Assembly: GCA_002400885.1 (NCBI GenBank)
Contig: NVRM01000019.1
Span: 1 to 33,844 of the forward strand
DNA length: 33,844 nt
Source: Flavobacteriaceae bacterium
Lineage (GTDB): Bacteria > Bacteroidota > Bacteroidia > Flavobacteriales > Flavobacteriaceae
Reading direction: 5' to 3'
Positions within the stretch are counted from its first letter, which is position 1, and the number at the start of each line of letters is the position of its first letter. The notes below the pieces were generated by a model. It was given only the letters and a program-made list of their open reading frames with translations, had not been told where the DNA came from and did not search any database. The position numbers and the translations under genes were made by a program. Of the stretch, positions 1 through 9,594 are shown piece after piece.

Positions 1-1683
1 AGTTCTCAAACACAAACGATTATTATTCAGGACACTATCGCTCCCGTCCTAGACATTGTTGAACTTCCAACAATAACAGCTCAATGTGAAATAACAACTT
101 TGACAAAACCCACAGCCACAGATAATTGTACAGGAACAGTCACTGCTTCGCATGATGTCACCTTACCAATCAATACACAAGGAACTACAATTATTACATG
201 GACTTTTGAAGATGGCAATGGGAATAGTAGTTCTCAAACTCAAAATATTATTATTATTCAAGACACTACCGCTCCAGTACTTGACATTGTTGAACTTCCA
301 ACAATAACAGCTCAATGTGAAATAATCACTTTGACAAAGCCCACATCCACAGATAATTGTGCAGGAACAGTCACTGCTTCGCATGATATCACCTTGCCAA
401 TCACAACACCAGGAACCACAATTATTACCTGGACTTTTGAGGATGGCAATGGGAATAGTAGTTCGCAAACACAAAAGATCATTATTCAAGACACTACCGC
501 TCCAGTACTTGACATTGTTGAACTTCCAACGATAACTGCCCAATGTGAAATAACCACTTTAACAAAACCCACAGCCTCAGATAATTGTACAGGAACAGTC
601 ACTGCTTCGCATGATGTCACCTTGCCAATCACAACACAAGGATCCACAATTATTACTTGGACTTTTGAAGATGGCAATGGGAATAGCAGTTCGCAAACAC
701 AAATGATTATTATTCAATTCACTACTGACCCCTTACTTGATGTTTCTGAACTTCCTACAATAACTGCCCAATGTGAAATAGTAAGTTTGACAAACCCCAC
801 AACCACAGATAATTGTATAGGAACAGTCACTCCTTCACACAATACCACCTTACCAATCAACACACAAGGAACCACAATTATTACCTGGACTTTTGAAGAT
901 GACAATGGGAATAGCAGTTCGCAAACTCAAACGATTATTATTGAAGACACTACCGCTCCGGTTCTTGATATTGTTGAACTTCCAATACTATCTGCCCAAT
1001 GTGAAATAACAACTTTAACAAAACCTACAGCCACAGATTATTGCGCAGGAACAGTCATTGCTTCACATGATATCACCTTACCAATCAATACACAAGGAAC
1101 AACAATTATTAACTGGACTTTTAAAGATGGCAATGGGAATAGCAGTTCGCAAACTCAAACGATTATTATTGAGGATACTACCGCTCCAATAGCTGACGAG
1201 GTTTTTCTTAGCGATATATCAATCCCCATTAACACAGAAATAATAAGACCAACTGCTACAGACAATTGTCAGCAAGAAGTAAAAACAAGTACATTTGATA
1301 CCACTATTTTCACTAGCCCAGGGAATTTTATAATTATTTGGTTTTACACAGATACGCTTGGAAATCAAAATTCACAGAAACAGAAAGTCACAGTTCTTGA
1401 GAATACCTTCAAAAAAAAACACAATTACATCACTCCTAATGATGATGGCGTAAACGATTATTTAATATTAAAAAACATCCTCAAGTTCCCTGAAAATAGT
1501 GTCCAAATCTACTCAAGAAATGGGACTCTTATTTATAAACAATTAAATGCACAACAAGATTGGGATGGTTATGGAAATATTAAATTTAGAGAACTGGTTC
1601 CTAGAGGAATTTATTACTACATCATAAATTTTAAGGGAAAGAACTCCCTTAATAGTGTTGGTTGGGTTTATGTAGATTACTAA
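1..1683 (+). CDS. HYR-repeat surface/secreted protein with C-terminal gliding-motility-associated (T9SS type B) sorting domain, 5' truncated by window
   Basis: Frame +1 is open from base 1. About five 76-aa repeats (AQCEI..L.KPT.TDNC.GTV.ASHD..LPI.T.GTTIITWTFEDGNGNSSSQTQ.IIIQDTTAPVLD). The C-terminus ITPNDDGVNDYL...VQIYSRNGTLIY...WDGYGN...VPRGIYYYIINF resembles the type-B CTD. Confidence 0.9.
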   Translation, partial: SSQTQTIIIQDTIAPVLDIVELPTITAQCEITTLTKPTATDNCTGTVTASHDVTLPINTQGTTIITWTFEDGNGNSSSQTQNIIIIQDTTAPVLDIVELPTITAQCEIITLTKPTSTDNCAGTVTASHDITLPITTPGTTIITWTFEDGNGNSSSQTQKIIIQDTTAPVLDIVELPTITAQCEITTLTKPTASDNCTGTVTASHDVTLPITTQGSTIITWTFEDGNGNSSSQTQMIIIQFTTDPLLDVSELPTITAQCEIVSLTNPTTTDNCIGTVTPSHNTTLPINTQGTTIITWTFEDDNGNSSSQTQTIIIEDTTAPVLDIVELPILSAQCEITTLTKPTATDYCAGTVIASHDITLPINTQGTTIINWTFKDGNGNSSSQTQTIIIEDTTAPIADEVFLSDISIPINTEIIRPTATDNCQQEVKTSTFDTTIFTSPGNFIIIWFYTDTLGNQNSQKQKVTVLENTFKKKHNYITPNDDGVNDYLILKNILKFPENSVQIYSRNGTLIYKQLNAQQDWDGYGNIKFRELVPRGIYYYIINFKGKNSLNSVGWVYVDY

Positions 1684-1690
1684 TCACAAA

Positions 1691-1718
1691 AAAAGGGCTT
1701 CCAACGGGAAGCCCTTTT
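1691..1718. terminator. Bidirectional Rho-independent terminator between convergent genes
   Basis: aaaagggcttcc-aacg-ggaagccctttt perfect stem with A/T tracts on both sides. Confidence 0.85.
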
Positions 1719-1736
1719 TATACATTAAAATTCGTT

Positions 1737-4175
1737 TTACAATAATTTAGACAAGCCCATTTTAATAGTTCTAATAAGCATGTTTTTATTCGTATTATCA
1801 CCTTTTTTCTGTATCTGAACCATACGATTCAACATATTGACAGCGATTTTATCAAAATCGTATTGCTTATAAGTAGTTCCTAATTCTACAAATTTATTCA
1901 CGATTACTTGAATAGCCTCCGTGTTATCACTTTCCGCAATCCACATAAACGCTTCCCCGTATTTTGCTTGAATTTCAGGGTCTTGATTCAAGAACATTCC
2001 TTCAAGCACATAGTTGGCAATAAAAGGCAACTTACTTTTATCTTGGGCCATAATATACATATTGGTCAATGGTTCTGCCAAGTCCGATTGTTGCTTTTTA
2101 TCAAATCCTTTGATTTTCAACATCGCAGCTTCCTTGTCTATTCGGTATAAAGCAACTAAAGATTTCCCTACAACGGCAAAAGAAACAGCATCTACTCCTC
2201 GTATAAATATCGGCGTATAAACAGGGTTTAATAATTTTCCTAACACCTGAATTGCCGCCGCTTTTACCAAGGTGTTTTTCGACCGAGTTGCCAAAAGTTC
2301 AATTTTCTTAATGACAGCTTTTTTATTGTACTTATTAAATAAATCAATTTCATTTAACACTTTGACCTGTATACTTGGATTTACATCACTCAAGGCTTTT
2401 ACCATCATATTAAAGACAACTTTCTGATCTTGTTTTTTTGATAAAAATGTAATTGCCTCTATCTTGTCTACAAAGTTTTCCGCATGTTCATATTGAAACA
2501 AATAATTATCCAAACTTTTTTTAACGGTAATTTCCGCTAATAAATCACGATGCGCACCTACTTGAATTAATTCAGGAAACGTTGTATAAGCATAAGTAAA
2601 CGAATGTTCTTTTTCATCAATCCAAACATCGTTGGTTTCTTTTCCTTTTCCAGTATAGATAGCGATCGTCAATGGAAATTTAAAAATTTCTCCTTGCTGT
2701 TTCAGTGTCACTGTAACCGTTTTATTTAGTGTATTGTAATCATAATTTACTTTAAGTCTAATGTGTCCCTTTCCAAAATACCATTGATTAAAAAACCAGT
2801 TCAGATCTTTTCCCGTCACTTTCTCAAAGGCCAAACGCAGTTGATGTGCCTCTGCTGAGCCATACTTATTGTCTGTCAAATAAACGTTCAAACTGGCGAA
2901 AAAAGCAGCATCCCCAACATAACGTCGCAACATATGTAAAATAATGCTCCCTTTGTGATAGCTCACAGGATCGAACATGTTTTCACGATGTGGATAATTA
3001 AACCTCACCAAATTCAAATCCGATTTTCCACTTGAAAAATAGATATTCATCGTTTTGTATAAGTGCTCATCTGCCGTTTCTTTTCCATAGGCATGCTCCA
3101 GCCACAAATATTCTCCATAGGTAGCAAAGGATTCATTGACCGTTAAATTTGACCAACTTTCTGCAGTCACCAAATCACCAAACCAATGATGAAACAGTTC
3201 ATGTGCAATAGTGTTTTCCCATTCATTTTTATCTACTAATTGTCCTTTGGTTTGCTGTGCTGCTTCTCCATGAATTACTGCAGTTGTATTTTCCATCGCG
3301 CCACTCACATAATCGCGCATTACGATCTGACTGTACTTATCCCAAGGAAAAGGAATACCCGTAATTTCCGAATAGAAATCGAGCATTTGAGGTGTTTTTC
3401 CAAAAATATCTTTAGCAACAGCTTCATATTCCTTTTCAACATAATAGTTAACTTCCTTTCCGTTCCAAATTTCTTTAATTTCAGAAAACTCGCCCACCCC
3501 CATAAAAAAGAGATAAGGAGCATGCTTTTGATCCATTTTCCAGTAATCTGTGCGTGTTCCATCTCCATGTTCCTTTTTACTAATTAATGTCCCATTAGAT
3601 AAAGTCATAAACTTAGAAGGCACAGTCATATAAATTTCCTGACTTGTCTTTTGGTTCGGTGCATCAATCGTAGGAAACCAACAACTACTTGATTCCGTTT
3701 CTCCTTGCGTCCAAATCTGTGTTGGTTTTTCTGGATCTTCCTCCTTTGGATCAATAAAATACAGGCCTTTCGCATCTGTTATCGCTGCACTTCCTTGTTG
3801 TTCTACCAACTCTGGTTGTGCGGTATATTTCACATAGACTTCATAAGATTCCTCTTTATTAAAGATTCTCCCTAGATTTATAATTAGCTTATTATCAGTA
3901 TTACTATAGTCTACTAATTCATTGTTTACTTTAACTTGATGAATTTTAAAAGCTTTTGCATCTAATATAATTTTATCTGAGGGATAAAAGTGTGGGGATG
4001 CCCTTATCCACGCCTCACCATTCATGGTGCTATTTTCAAAATTAAAACTAACTTTTAATTTTGTATGTGACAAATCCGTAAGTGTCTCTTTGGCAGCTCT
4101 ATAGATATTTGACTCCTGACCTTTTACAAAAATCGCACTAAAAAGCAGGATTAAAAGGCTTATTTTCTTTACCAT
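1737..4175 (-). CDS. M1 family metallopeptidase (aminopeptidase N-like), secreted
   Basis: HELFHHWFGD (HExxH) + downstream E, GAMEN motif (SGAMENTTAV), signal peptide MVKKISLLILLFSAIFVKGQ. The start is placed at 4175 rather than ORF start 4196 because a TAnnTTTG-like element (revcomp of 4194-4201) overlaps the longer start. Confidence 0.93.
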   Translation of the reverse strand: MVKKISLLILLFSAIFVKGQESNIYRAAKETLTDLSHTKLKVSFNFENSTMNGEAWIRASPHFYPSDKIILDAKAFKIHQVKVNNELVDYSNTDNKLIINLGRIFNKEESYEVYVKYTAQPELVEQQGSAAITDAKGLYFIDPKEEDPEKPTQIWTQGETESSSCWFPTIDAPNQKTSQEIYMTVPSKFMTLSNGTLISKKEHGDGTRTDYWKMDQKHAPYLFFMGVGEFSEIKEIWNGKEVNYYVEKEYEAVAKDIFGKTPQMLDFYSEITGIPFPWDKYSQIVMRDYVSGAMENTTAVIHGEAAQQTKGQLVDKNEWENTIAHELFHHWFGDLVTAESWSNLTVNESFATYGEYLWLEHAYGKETADEHLYKTMNIYFSSGKSDLNLVRFNYPHRENMFDPVSYHKGSIILHMLRRYVGDAAFFASLNVYLTDNKYGSAEAHQLRLAFEKVTGKDLNWFFNQWYFGKGHIRLKVNYDYNTLNKTVTVTLKQQGEIFKFPLTIAIYTGKGKETNDVWIDEKEHSFTYAYTTFPELIQVGAHRDLLAEITVKKSLDNYLFQYEHAENFVDKIEAITFLSKKQDQKVVFNMMVKALSDVNPSIQVKVLNEIDLFNKYNKKAVIKKIELLATRSKNTLVKAAAIQVLGKLLNPVYTPIFIRGVDAVSFAVVGKSLVALYRIDKEAAMLKIKGFDKKQQSDLAEPLTNMYIMAQDKSKLPFIANYVLEGMFLNQDPEIQAKYGEAFMWIAESDNTEAIQVIVNKFVELGTTYKQYDFDKIAVNMLNRMVQIQKKGDNTNKNMLIRTIKMGLSKLL

Positions 4176-4240
4176 GGAATGTGTGTTTTTTTTCAAAAAT
4201 AGAATTTTTATAATTACTACTCGTTAATAGGACGTTAAAA

Positions 4241-4274
4241 AGCCATATACCGCAAGGGTATATGGCTTTTTTTA
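4241..4274 (-). terminator. Rho-independent terminator for the DUF4252 cassette
   Basis: agccatatacc-gcaag-ggtatatggct stem flanked by A and T tracts. Confidence 0.8.
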
Positions 4275-4295
4275 TAGAAATAACTAACTATAATT

Positions 4296-4844
4296 TTAGT
4301 TTTTCGAACTCAAAATATCTTTTAATTGATTGAAATTTAAATTGTCTTCGTCAATTTTTACGTTTTTCAACATTTTAAAAATAGATGCAGGGTTCATGTC
4401 AGTTCCCAAAACACGCATAACTAAAAAACCCTTTTCTTTATCGGCTCCATAAATAACGACTTCATCGATAGCGTCTTCATTTCCTAAGAACTTGACCATC
4501 AGTTCTATTTTCCCACTATTAATTCTCATTAATTCATGGTAAGTCTCTTGTTTTAAAATTGCTTTTACCTTTGTTTTTTCAGCTAAAAATGAAACTTTAC
4601 TATCTTCCGTCAATTGAAAACCTAAAAAATTAATTTTACGGATTGTTTTGGCGATATCTATCATTTCCTGACTAGGATTTTGATCTTTCATTTCCAGTAT
4701 ACTACTCGGTATATCCAAGGCCAAATAATAATCATTCTCTTTACTATCAATAAAAAAACGTTGCAATGACAATTCGTTTGTACAAGAAAGGAAGCTTAGT
4801 ACTGTCATCATTAGTACACTGTATATCTTGATTTTTTGTAGCAT
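4296..4844 (-). CDS. DUF4252-like lipoprotein
   Basis: Lipobox MMTVLSFLSC. The C-terminal half resembles the upstream DUF4252-like protein (LMRI..GKIELMVKFLGNEDAIDEVVIYGADKEKGFLVMRVLGTDMN). Confidence 0.7.
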   Translation of the reverse strand: MLQKIKIYSVLMMTVLSFLSCTNELSLQRFFIDSKENDYYLALDIPSSILEMKDQNPSQEMIDIAKTIRKINFLGFQLTEDSKVSFLAEKTKVKAILKQETYHELMRINSGKIELMVKFLGNEDAIDEVVIYGADKEKGFLVMRVLGTDMNPASIFKMLKNVKIDEDNLNFNQLKDILSSKN

Positions 4845-4845
4845 C

Positions 4846-5379
4846 TTAATGTTTATTTTTTAATTGATTCCCTGAAATGTGTGGTTCAATAAGAGAAGAT
4901 ATCTTATTTAAATCTATGTTTCCTGTTAAGGATAAAATAACTGCTTCTGGCTTCATTCCATTGAAGTTTATGTTGTTTTTCCCTGTCACCTTCGAGATTC
5001 CATTTACAAACATTAATAATTCCTTTACATGGTCTTCATCCTTCCCTTCTCTCACGTAAATTTTCACATTGGTTCCTTTGTCTTTCACACGCATCAATTC
5101 CGTAAGTTTTGAACTTTTCAAATACGAATTAATCGTTGCTATCATTTTTTTTATCACGATAGGGTCTTCTGCAGTAAACACCTTTAAAGACTCTAAATTT
5201 GCGAGCATCTGTACTTCTTCGTTATCTCCGCTAAATTTACCTAACATTCTAAAGGCGCTTTTACTCACTATTACACTTGTAACTTCATCCATATCTTCGA
5301 ATTTATCAAAGATGGAGGTTTGTGCATAGTTGGTATATGACACCAGGGTTATTGCTAATATAAATAATACTTTTTTCAT
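4846..5379 (-). CDS. DUF4252 domain-containing secreted protein
   Basis: Signal peptide MKKVLFILAITLVSYTNYAQ, then ...LMRVKDKGTNVKIYVREGKDEDHVKELLMFVNG...AVILSLTGNIDLNKISSL. The start is corrected from 5451 to 5379, which removes the overlap with the upstream ORF. Confidence 0.8.
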   Translation of the reverse strand: MKKVLFILAITLVSYTNYAQTSIFDKFEDMDEVTSVIVSKSAFRMLGKFSGDNEEVQMLANLESLKVFTAEDPIVIKKMIATINSYLKSSKLTELMRVKDKGTNVKIYVREGKDEDHVKELLMFVNGISKVTGKNNINFNGMKPEAVILSLTGNIDLNKISSLIEPHISGNQLKNKH

Positions 5380-5386
5380 CACTTTT

Positions 5387-5812
5387 CTATTTTGAACTGT
5401 TAAATATTTTGTTTTTTGTATTTTCAAATTGTTGTAAATGACCGATTGCAACGGTTCCTTTATTTAAATTTGATGCGAGCATTTTTAATGCTACTTGCGT
5501 TTCTGCATATAATTTCTCATTTGCTTTATGCTGTTCATTTTGTTGGTATCCACCATAGACTCCAACCATTAATACGATGGACGCTGCTACTGACAACCAT
5601 TTCCATTTCTGATTTTTACGATTTAAATGGATGGTTTTTGTAAAACGTTCGTTTTTCTCGGTTGCAAAAAATGTGAATAACGCTTGGTACTCTACTAAAT
5701 GTGCTGCTACATTATCGCCAGTAAAATATGTTTGTAACACTTTTTCCTCTGCCAACGTTGTTTCCGCATTCAAATATTTTTCCAACAACTTTTCTATGTT
5801 AAATAATTCCAT
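5387..5812 (-). CDS. Small single-TM protein, candidate anti-sigma-like partner
   Basis: 141 aa, N-terminal ELFNIEKLLEKYLNAETTLAEEKVLQTYF, central TM WLSVAASIVLMVGVYGGY. It lies directly after and overlaps the ECF sigma gene. Confidence 0.65.
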   Translation of the reverse strand: MELFNIEKLLEKYLNAETTLAEEKVLQTYFTGDNVAAHLVEYQALFTFFATEKNERFTKTIHLNRKNQKWKWLSVAASIVLMVGVYGGYQQNEQHKANEKLYAETQVALKMLASNLNKGTVAIGHLQQFENTKNKIFNSSK

Positions 5813-6308
5813 AATTGTGCTGTTTTATTAATTGTTCTTTTATCGTTTTTCTTGCCCTTGACAGGGATACTCTCACTGCTGTAGGTTTCATTGCAAGCAT
5901 CTTGCCAATCTCCTCAAATTCATACTGCTCCACATCTCTCAATTGTATTATTAACTTTTGTTGTTCTGGCAAATCATCAATGAAACGATGAACTAAACTC
6001 ACACTATCTTTGAGTTCAATCACTTTTTGTAGCGATGTTCCATTCTCTTTATAATTACTGTGTATCAAGGTGAGGTTTGATGCTTGTTTCGATTTCAATC
6101 TATCAAAACAGTAATTCTTAGTCATGGTCATAGCAAAAGCCTCTACACTCCTATACTTGGTCAGTTTTCCTTTATTTTTCCACAACTTAAAAAACAATTC
6201 TTGCGTTGCATCTTCGGCTTCTTCGGTACTCACCAGAAGACGTTTTGCAAGTCGAAAGACTTTATCTTTAAAGGGCATTACTTGATGTAAAAACTCCGAT
6301 TGATTCAT
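5799..6308 (-). CDS. RNA polymerase sigma factor, sigma-70 family (ECF)
   Basis: Region 2 AEDATQELFFKLWKNKGKL...FAMTMTKNYCFDRLKSK; region 4 LPEQQKLIIQLRDVEQYEFEEIGKMLAMKPTAVRVSLSRARKTIKEQL. Confidence 0.93.
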   Translation of the reverse strand: MNQSEFLHQVMPFKDKVFRLAKRLLVSTEEAEDATQELFFKLWKNKGKLTKYRSVEAFAMTMTKNYCFDRLKSKQASNLTLIHSNYKENGTSLQKVIELKDSVSLVHRFIDDLPEQQKLIIQLRDVEQYEFEEIGKMLAMKPTAVRVSLSRARKTIKEQLIKQHNYGII

Positions 6309-6442
6309 TTGATAGTTTGGTTAAAAGCAAAAATATATATGCTTTGTTACAATTATGACGAGTCTATTTCGTTTTTGTAACATAGGTCGTTAAAAAAAAC
6401 TTATTTTTACCAGAACAAAATTAACAAATATTAGTAAACCAT

Positions 6443-7912
6443 ATGAAATCCAAGAGAAACTTATTTCCAATTGTATTTATTTTCCTAATGATTGCAGGAC
6501 TTACAAGCTGTGACAATGATGAAACAAATGACGTCCCTAAAAATTTAGAAGTTCAAAATTTTGTTTGGAAAGGACTAAATTTATATTATTTATGGCAGCC
6601 AGAAATTCCTATATTACAAGATGACGCCTTTAAAACTCAAGCAGCTTTAAATGCTTATTTAGAAGATTATTCCGATCCAAGTGAGCTTTTTGAAACTTTA
6701 TTATTTGAACGCGGACGTAAAAAAATAGCAGGAGTTACCGATCGGTTTTCATGGTTTATTAATGATTATATCGTTCAGGAAAATGCATTTAAAGGAATTA
6801 AAGAAACCACAGGTATTGCCTTAGGGTTGATACGAATTAAAGATTCAAAAAAGATATTCGCTTCTGTACGCTATGTCATTCCTGGATCTGATGCTGCTGC
6901 AAAAAACATTCAACGTGGAGCTATTTTTACCGGAGTAAATGGCGTCCTCTTAACCGACACTAATTACAAGGACTTATTGTTTGGAAAAAACTTGGATCTC
7001 ACCTTAAATTTTGCAGATTATAATAATGGTGACCCTCAATTAAACGGAACCTCCATTACTGTGAGCAAAACACTTATAGGAGAAAACCCAGTTCACACAA
7101 AGGTAGTACATGAAATTGATGGTAAAAAAATAGGCTACCTTATGTACAATGCATTTACAAGTAAGTATGATCAAGAATTAAACAATGCTTTCGGCTATTT
7201 TAAAACCGAAGGTATCGATGCATTGGTTTTAGATTTAAGGTATAACGGTGGAGGATCTGTCAGAACGGCCACTTACCTTGCCAGTATGATTACAGGTCAG
7301 TTTACGGGAGAATTATTCGCCAAAGAAAACTGGAATCCAAAATGGATGAGTTATTTTAAAAACAACCATCCGGACTATGTTTTAAATAATTTCACTGATA
7401 AATTTAAAAATAACACGACCATAAACAGTTTAAATTTGACAACCATTTATATTTTAACCTCTAGTAGATCTGCATCTGCAAGTGAATTAATCATTAATGG
7501 ATTACTACCTTTTATAGAGGTGAAAATGATTGGAGAAACCACTTACGGGAAATATGTTGGTTCTGTAACCGTATACGATGCTCCTAATTACAGTAGAAAT
7601 AATGCCAACCCTAATCATAAATTCGCCATGCAACCGATTGTGTTAGAAATGGTTAATAAACTAGGCAAGAATAACAAAAACGGTTTCGACCCTAACATCT
7701 CTTTATCAGAAGATTACGGAAATTTAGGTGTACTAGGAGAGGTTTCAGAACCAATGCTAGCCAAAGCCATTCAGCAGATTACTTCTGGAAGTAAGACTTC
7801 CTCTACAAAAACGTCTACTCATTTCATAATGCATAAAACATTGAGTGATAGTAATGAAAACGCTCCTTTAGGAATGAATATGTTCATCGAAAAAGCACTA
7901 CCACAACGCTAA
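6443..7912 (+). CDS. S41 family (C-terminal processing) peptidase, lipoprotein
   Basis: Lipobox IAGLTSC; PDZ-like segment; IDALVLDLRYNGGGSVRTATYLAS and TIYILTSSRSASASELIINGL catalytic Ser motif. Confidence 0.92.
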   Translation: MKSKRNLFPIVFIFLMIAGLTSCDNDETNDVPKNLEVQNFVWKGLNLYYLWQPEIPILQDDAFKTQAALNAYLEDYSDPSELFETLLFERGRKKIAGVTDRFSWFINDYIVQENAFKGIKETTGIALGLIRIKDSKKIFASVRYVIPGSDAAAKNIQRGAIFTGVNGVLLTDTNYKDLLFGKNLDLTLNFADYNNGDPQLNGTSITVSKTLIGENPVHTKVVHEIDGKKIGYLMYNAFTSKYDQELNNAFGYFKTEGIDALVLDLRYNGGGSVRTATYLASMITGQFTGELFAKENWNPKWMSYFKNNHPDYVLNNFTDKFKNNTTINSLNLTTIYILTSSRSASASELIINGLLPFIEVKMIGETTYGKYVGSVTVYDAPNYSRNNANPNHKFAMQPIVLEMVNKLGKNNKNGFDPNISLSEDYGNLGVLGEVSEPMLAKAIQQITSGSKTSSTKTSTHFIMHKTLSDSNENAPLGMNMFIEKALPQR

Positions 7913-7922
7913 TACAAGCCTT

Positions 7923-7962
7923 AAAAAACTCGAAGATGTCGCTACATTTTCGAGTTTTTTTT
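7923..7962 (+). terminator. Rho-independent terminator
   Basis: aaaaaactcgaagatgt-cgct-acattttcgagttttttt stem-loop with T8. Confidence 0.8.
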
Positions 7963-7981
7963 ATAAAATAAATTTCACTTT

Positions 7982-9019
7982 ATGCGAACACTTCTTCTCC
8001 CTCTAATCACTTTTTGTTGTTGTTTTATTTCTTGTAAAAAAACATACCTCCCTCGCAACACAATTAAAGTACACATTCAAACCTTTCATAAACCAGGAAC
8101 AAGTATCCGAGCCTTGACTATTTTAAGTGACAGCACAATGATATATGCTGGTTCCCAAGGAGATATAACGACTACGACAGATCTTGGAAAAACATGGAGC
8201 AGTCTCCAAATAAAAACAGATAGTATCGTCCCTCATTTTAGGGCAATTTCTAGCACAAATAATGCTTTTTATGCACTGTCGATTGGAAACCCTGCACTCC
8301 TCTATCAATCCAAAGGAAACGGGTTTAATATTGTTTATAAGGAAGTACACGAAAAAGTGTTTTATAATAGCATGGCGTTTTTTGATGATTTAAATGGCAT
8401 CGCTATGGGAGACCCTACGGATACATGCCTATCTTTGTTAATTACCAGAAATGGTGGAGAATCATGGGCTAAAATAAATTGTGAATTCTTACCGAATATA
8501 CTTCCAGGAGAAGCTGCATTTGCAGCGAGTAATACGAATATTAGCATTGTAGGAAGTCATGCTTGGATCGTAACTGGAGGTACAGCAGCTCGTATTTTCC
8601 ACAGCGAGGACAAGGGCCTTACTTGGGAAGTTTTTCAGACTCCAATCACACAAGAAATTTCTACTACAGGAATTTATACAAGTGCGTTTTTTAACGAGAA
8701 TCAAGGTATTATAATGGGAGGAGATTACACCCGTAAAAGCGAAATAATGCCCAGTAAAGCCCTCACTTATGACGGAGGAAAAACATGGAAAATAATTCCT
8801 CAAGCACAGCCTAGCTTTATTAGTTGCGTTCAATACATTCCTCACACTCAAGGCATGGAGCTATTGGCCACATCCACCCAAGGCATCTATTATTCTAATG
8901 ACCAAGGAAATACCTGGAAAAAAATTAGCGATAAAGGTTTCTTCAGTTTTAGAATGATCGATAAAAATACCGCTTGGATGGCGGGAAATGAACAAGTAGC
9001 ACTCCTAAGAATTCAATAA
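7982..9019 (+). CDS. YCF48/BNR-repeat (beta-propeller, sialidase-like) lipoprotein
   Basis: Lipobox TFCCCFISC; repeated TTTDLGKTWSSL / ITRNGGESWAKI / HSEDKGLTWEVF / TYDGGKTWKII / YSNDQGNTWKKI motifs. Confidence 0.85.
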   Translation: MRTLLLPLITFCCCFISCKKTYLPRNTIKVHIQTFHKPGTSIRALTILSDSTMIYAGSQGDITTTTDLGKTWSSLQIKTDSIVPHFRAISSTNNAFYALSIGNPALLYQSKGNGFNIVYKEVHEKVFYNSMAFFDDLNGIAMGDPTDTCLSLLITRNGGESWAKINCEFLPNILPGEAAFAASNTNISIVGSHAWIVTGGTAARIFHSEDKGLTWEVFQTPITQEISTTGIYTSAFFNENQGIIMGGDYTRKSEIMPSKALTYDGGKTWKIIPQAQPSFISCVQYIPHTQGMELLATSTQGIYYSNDQGNTWKKISDKGFFSFRMIDKNTAWMAGNEQVALLRIQ

Positions 9020-9020
9020 T

Positions 9021-9581
9021 ATGAAAATAATTTATATCCCCATCATACTGAGCTGTTTACTCTGTATTTCCTGTCATAAAAAATCGGAACTAGCACAGTT
9101 GTTAGACTGTGACGTTCTTGAAAACACTGTTTTAAACAAGGAAAGTACTGATTTTAATAAAACATTTAGTATCCTAACTTCTAAGCACTGGAAAACCAAC
9201 CTATATTACGATAATTTTCAGTCCTCCATTATGACTGCGGATACAACGAAGTCATTATCCAAAACATTTATTTTTGAAGCGGCTTTGTATCATGGAGACT
9301 TGTCGTTTACCGAAAAATTTAATGCATCTATCAAGGTGAAATTAGTCGAAAAAAAACTAGAATTAGTACAAGAGAACTATTTTAATTGGCAGGAAAAACC
9401 TGCCTATTACATCCTTGTAAAAGGGATGAAAAACAAGCGAAACTATCAAGAGCTTACGATCTACATAAACCACAGTTCCCATGCATATTTAAAGGCTCAA
9501 ACTCAGGTTTATGGAGACATAAACATTCAAGAACGTCTCTGCAGTAGCCTGCAACTTTTTAATACTTTAAAAATAAAATAA
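9021..9581 (+). CDS. Hypothetical lipoprotein
   Basis: MKIIYIPIILSCLLCISCHKK lipobox; starts 2 bp after the previous CDS, so probably co-transcribed. Confidence 0.7.
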   Translation: MKIIYIPIILSCLLCISCHKKSELAQLLDCDVLENTVLNKESTDFNKTFSILTSKHWKTNLYYDNFQSSIMTADTTKSLSKTFIFEAALYHGDLSFTEKFNASIKVKLVEKKLELVQENYFNWQEKPAYYILVKGMKNKRNYQELTIYINHSSHAYLKAQTQVYGDINIQERLCSSLQLFNTLKIK

Positions 9582-9594
9582 ATATACCTAAGTA

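Noticed and set aside
163-905. Minus-strand ORFs (126 and 63 aa) inside the HYR repeats
   Set aside because: Antisense shadows of the low-complexity repeats; they are duplicated because the repeats are, and do not look like proteins.
1-1200. Possible CRISPR-like array from the periodic repeats
   Set aside because: The 228-bp units are continuous coding sequence without unique spacers; these are protein domain repeats.
8489-8851. 120-aa minus-strand ORF inside the BNR lipoprotein gene
   Set aside because: Antisense to a convincing repeat-containing lipoprotein; Cys/Ser-rich composition typical of shadow ORFs.
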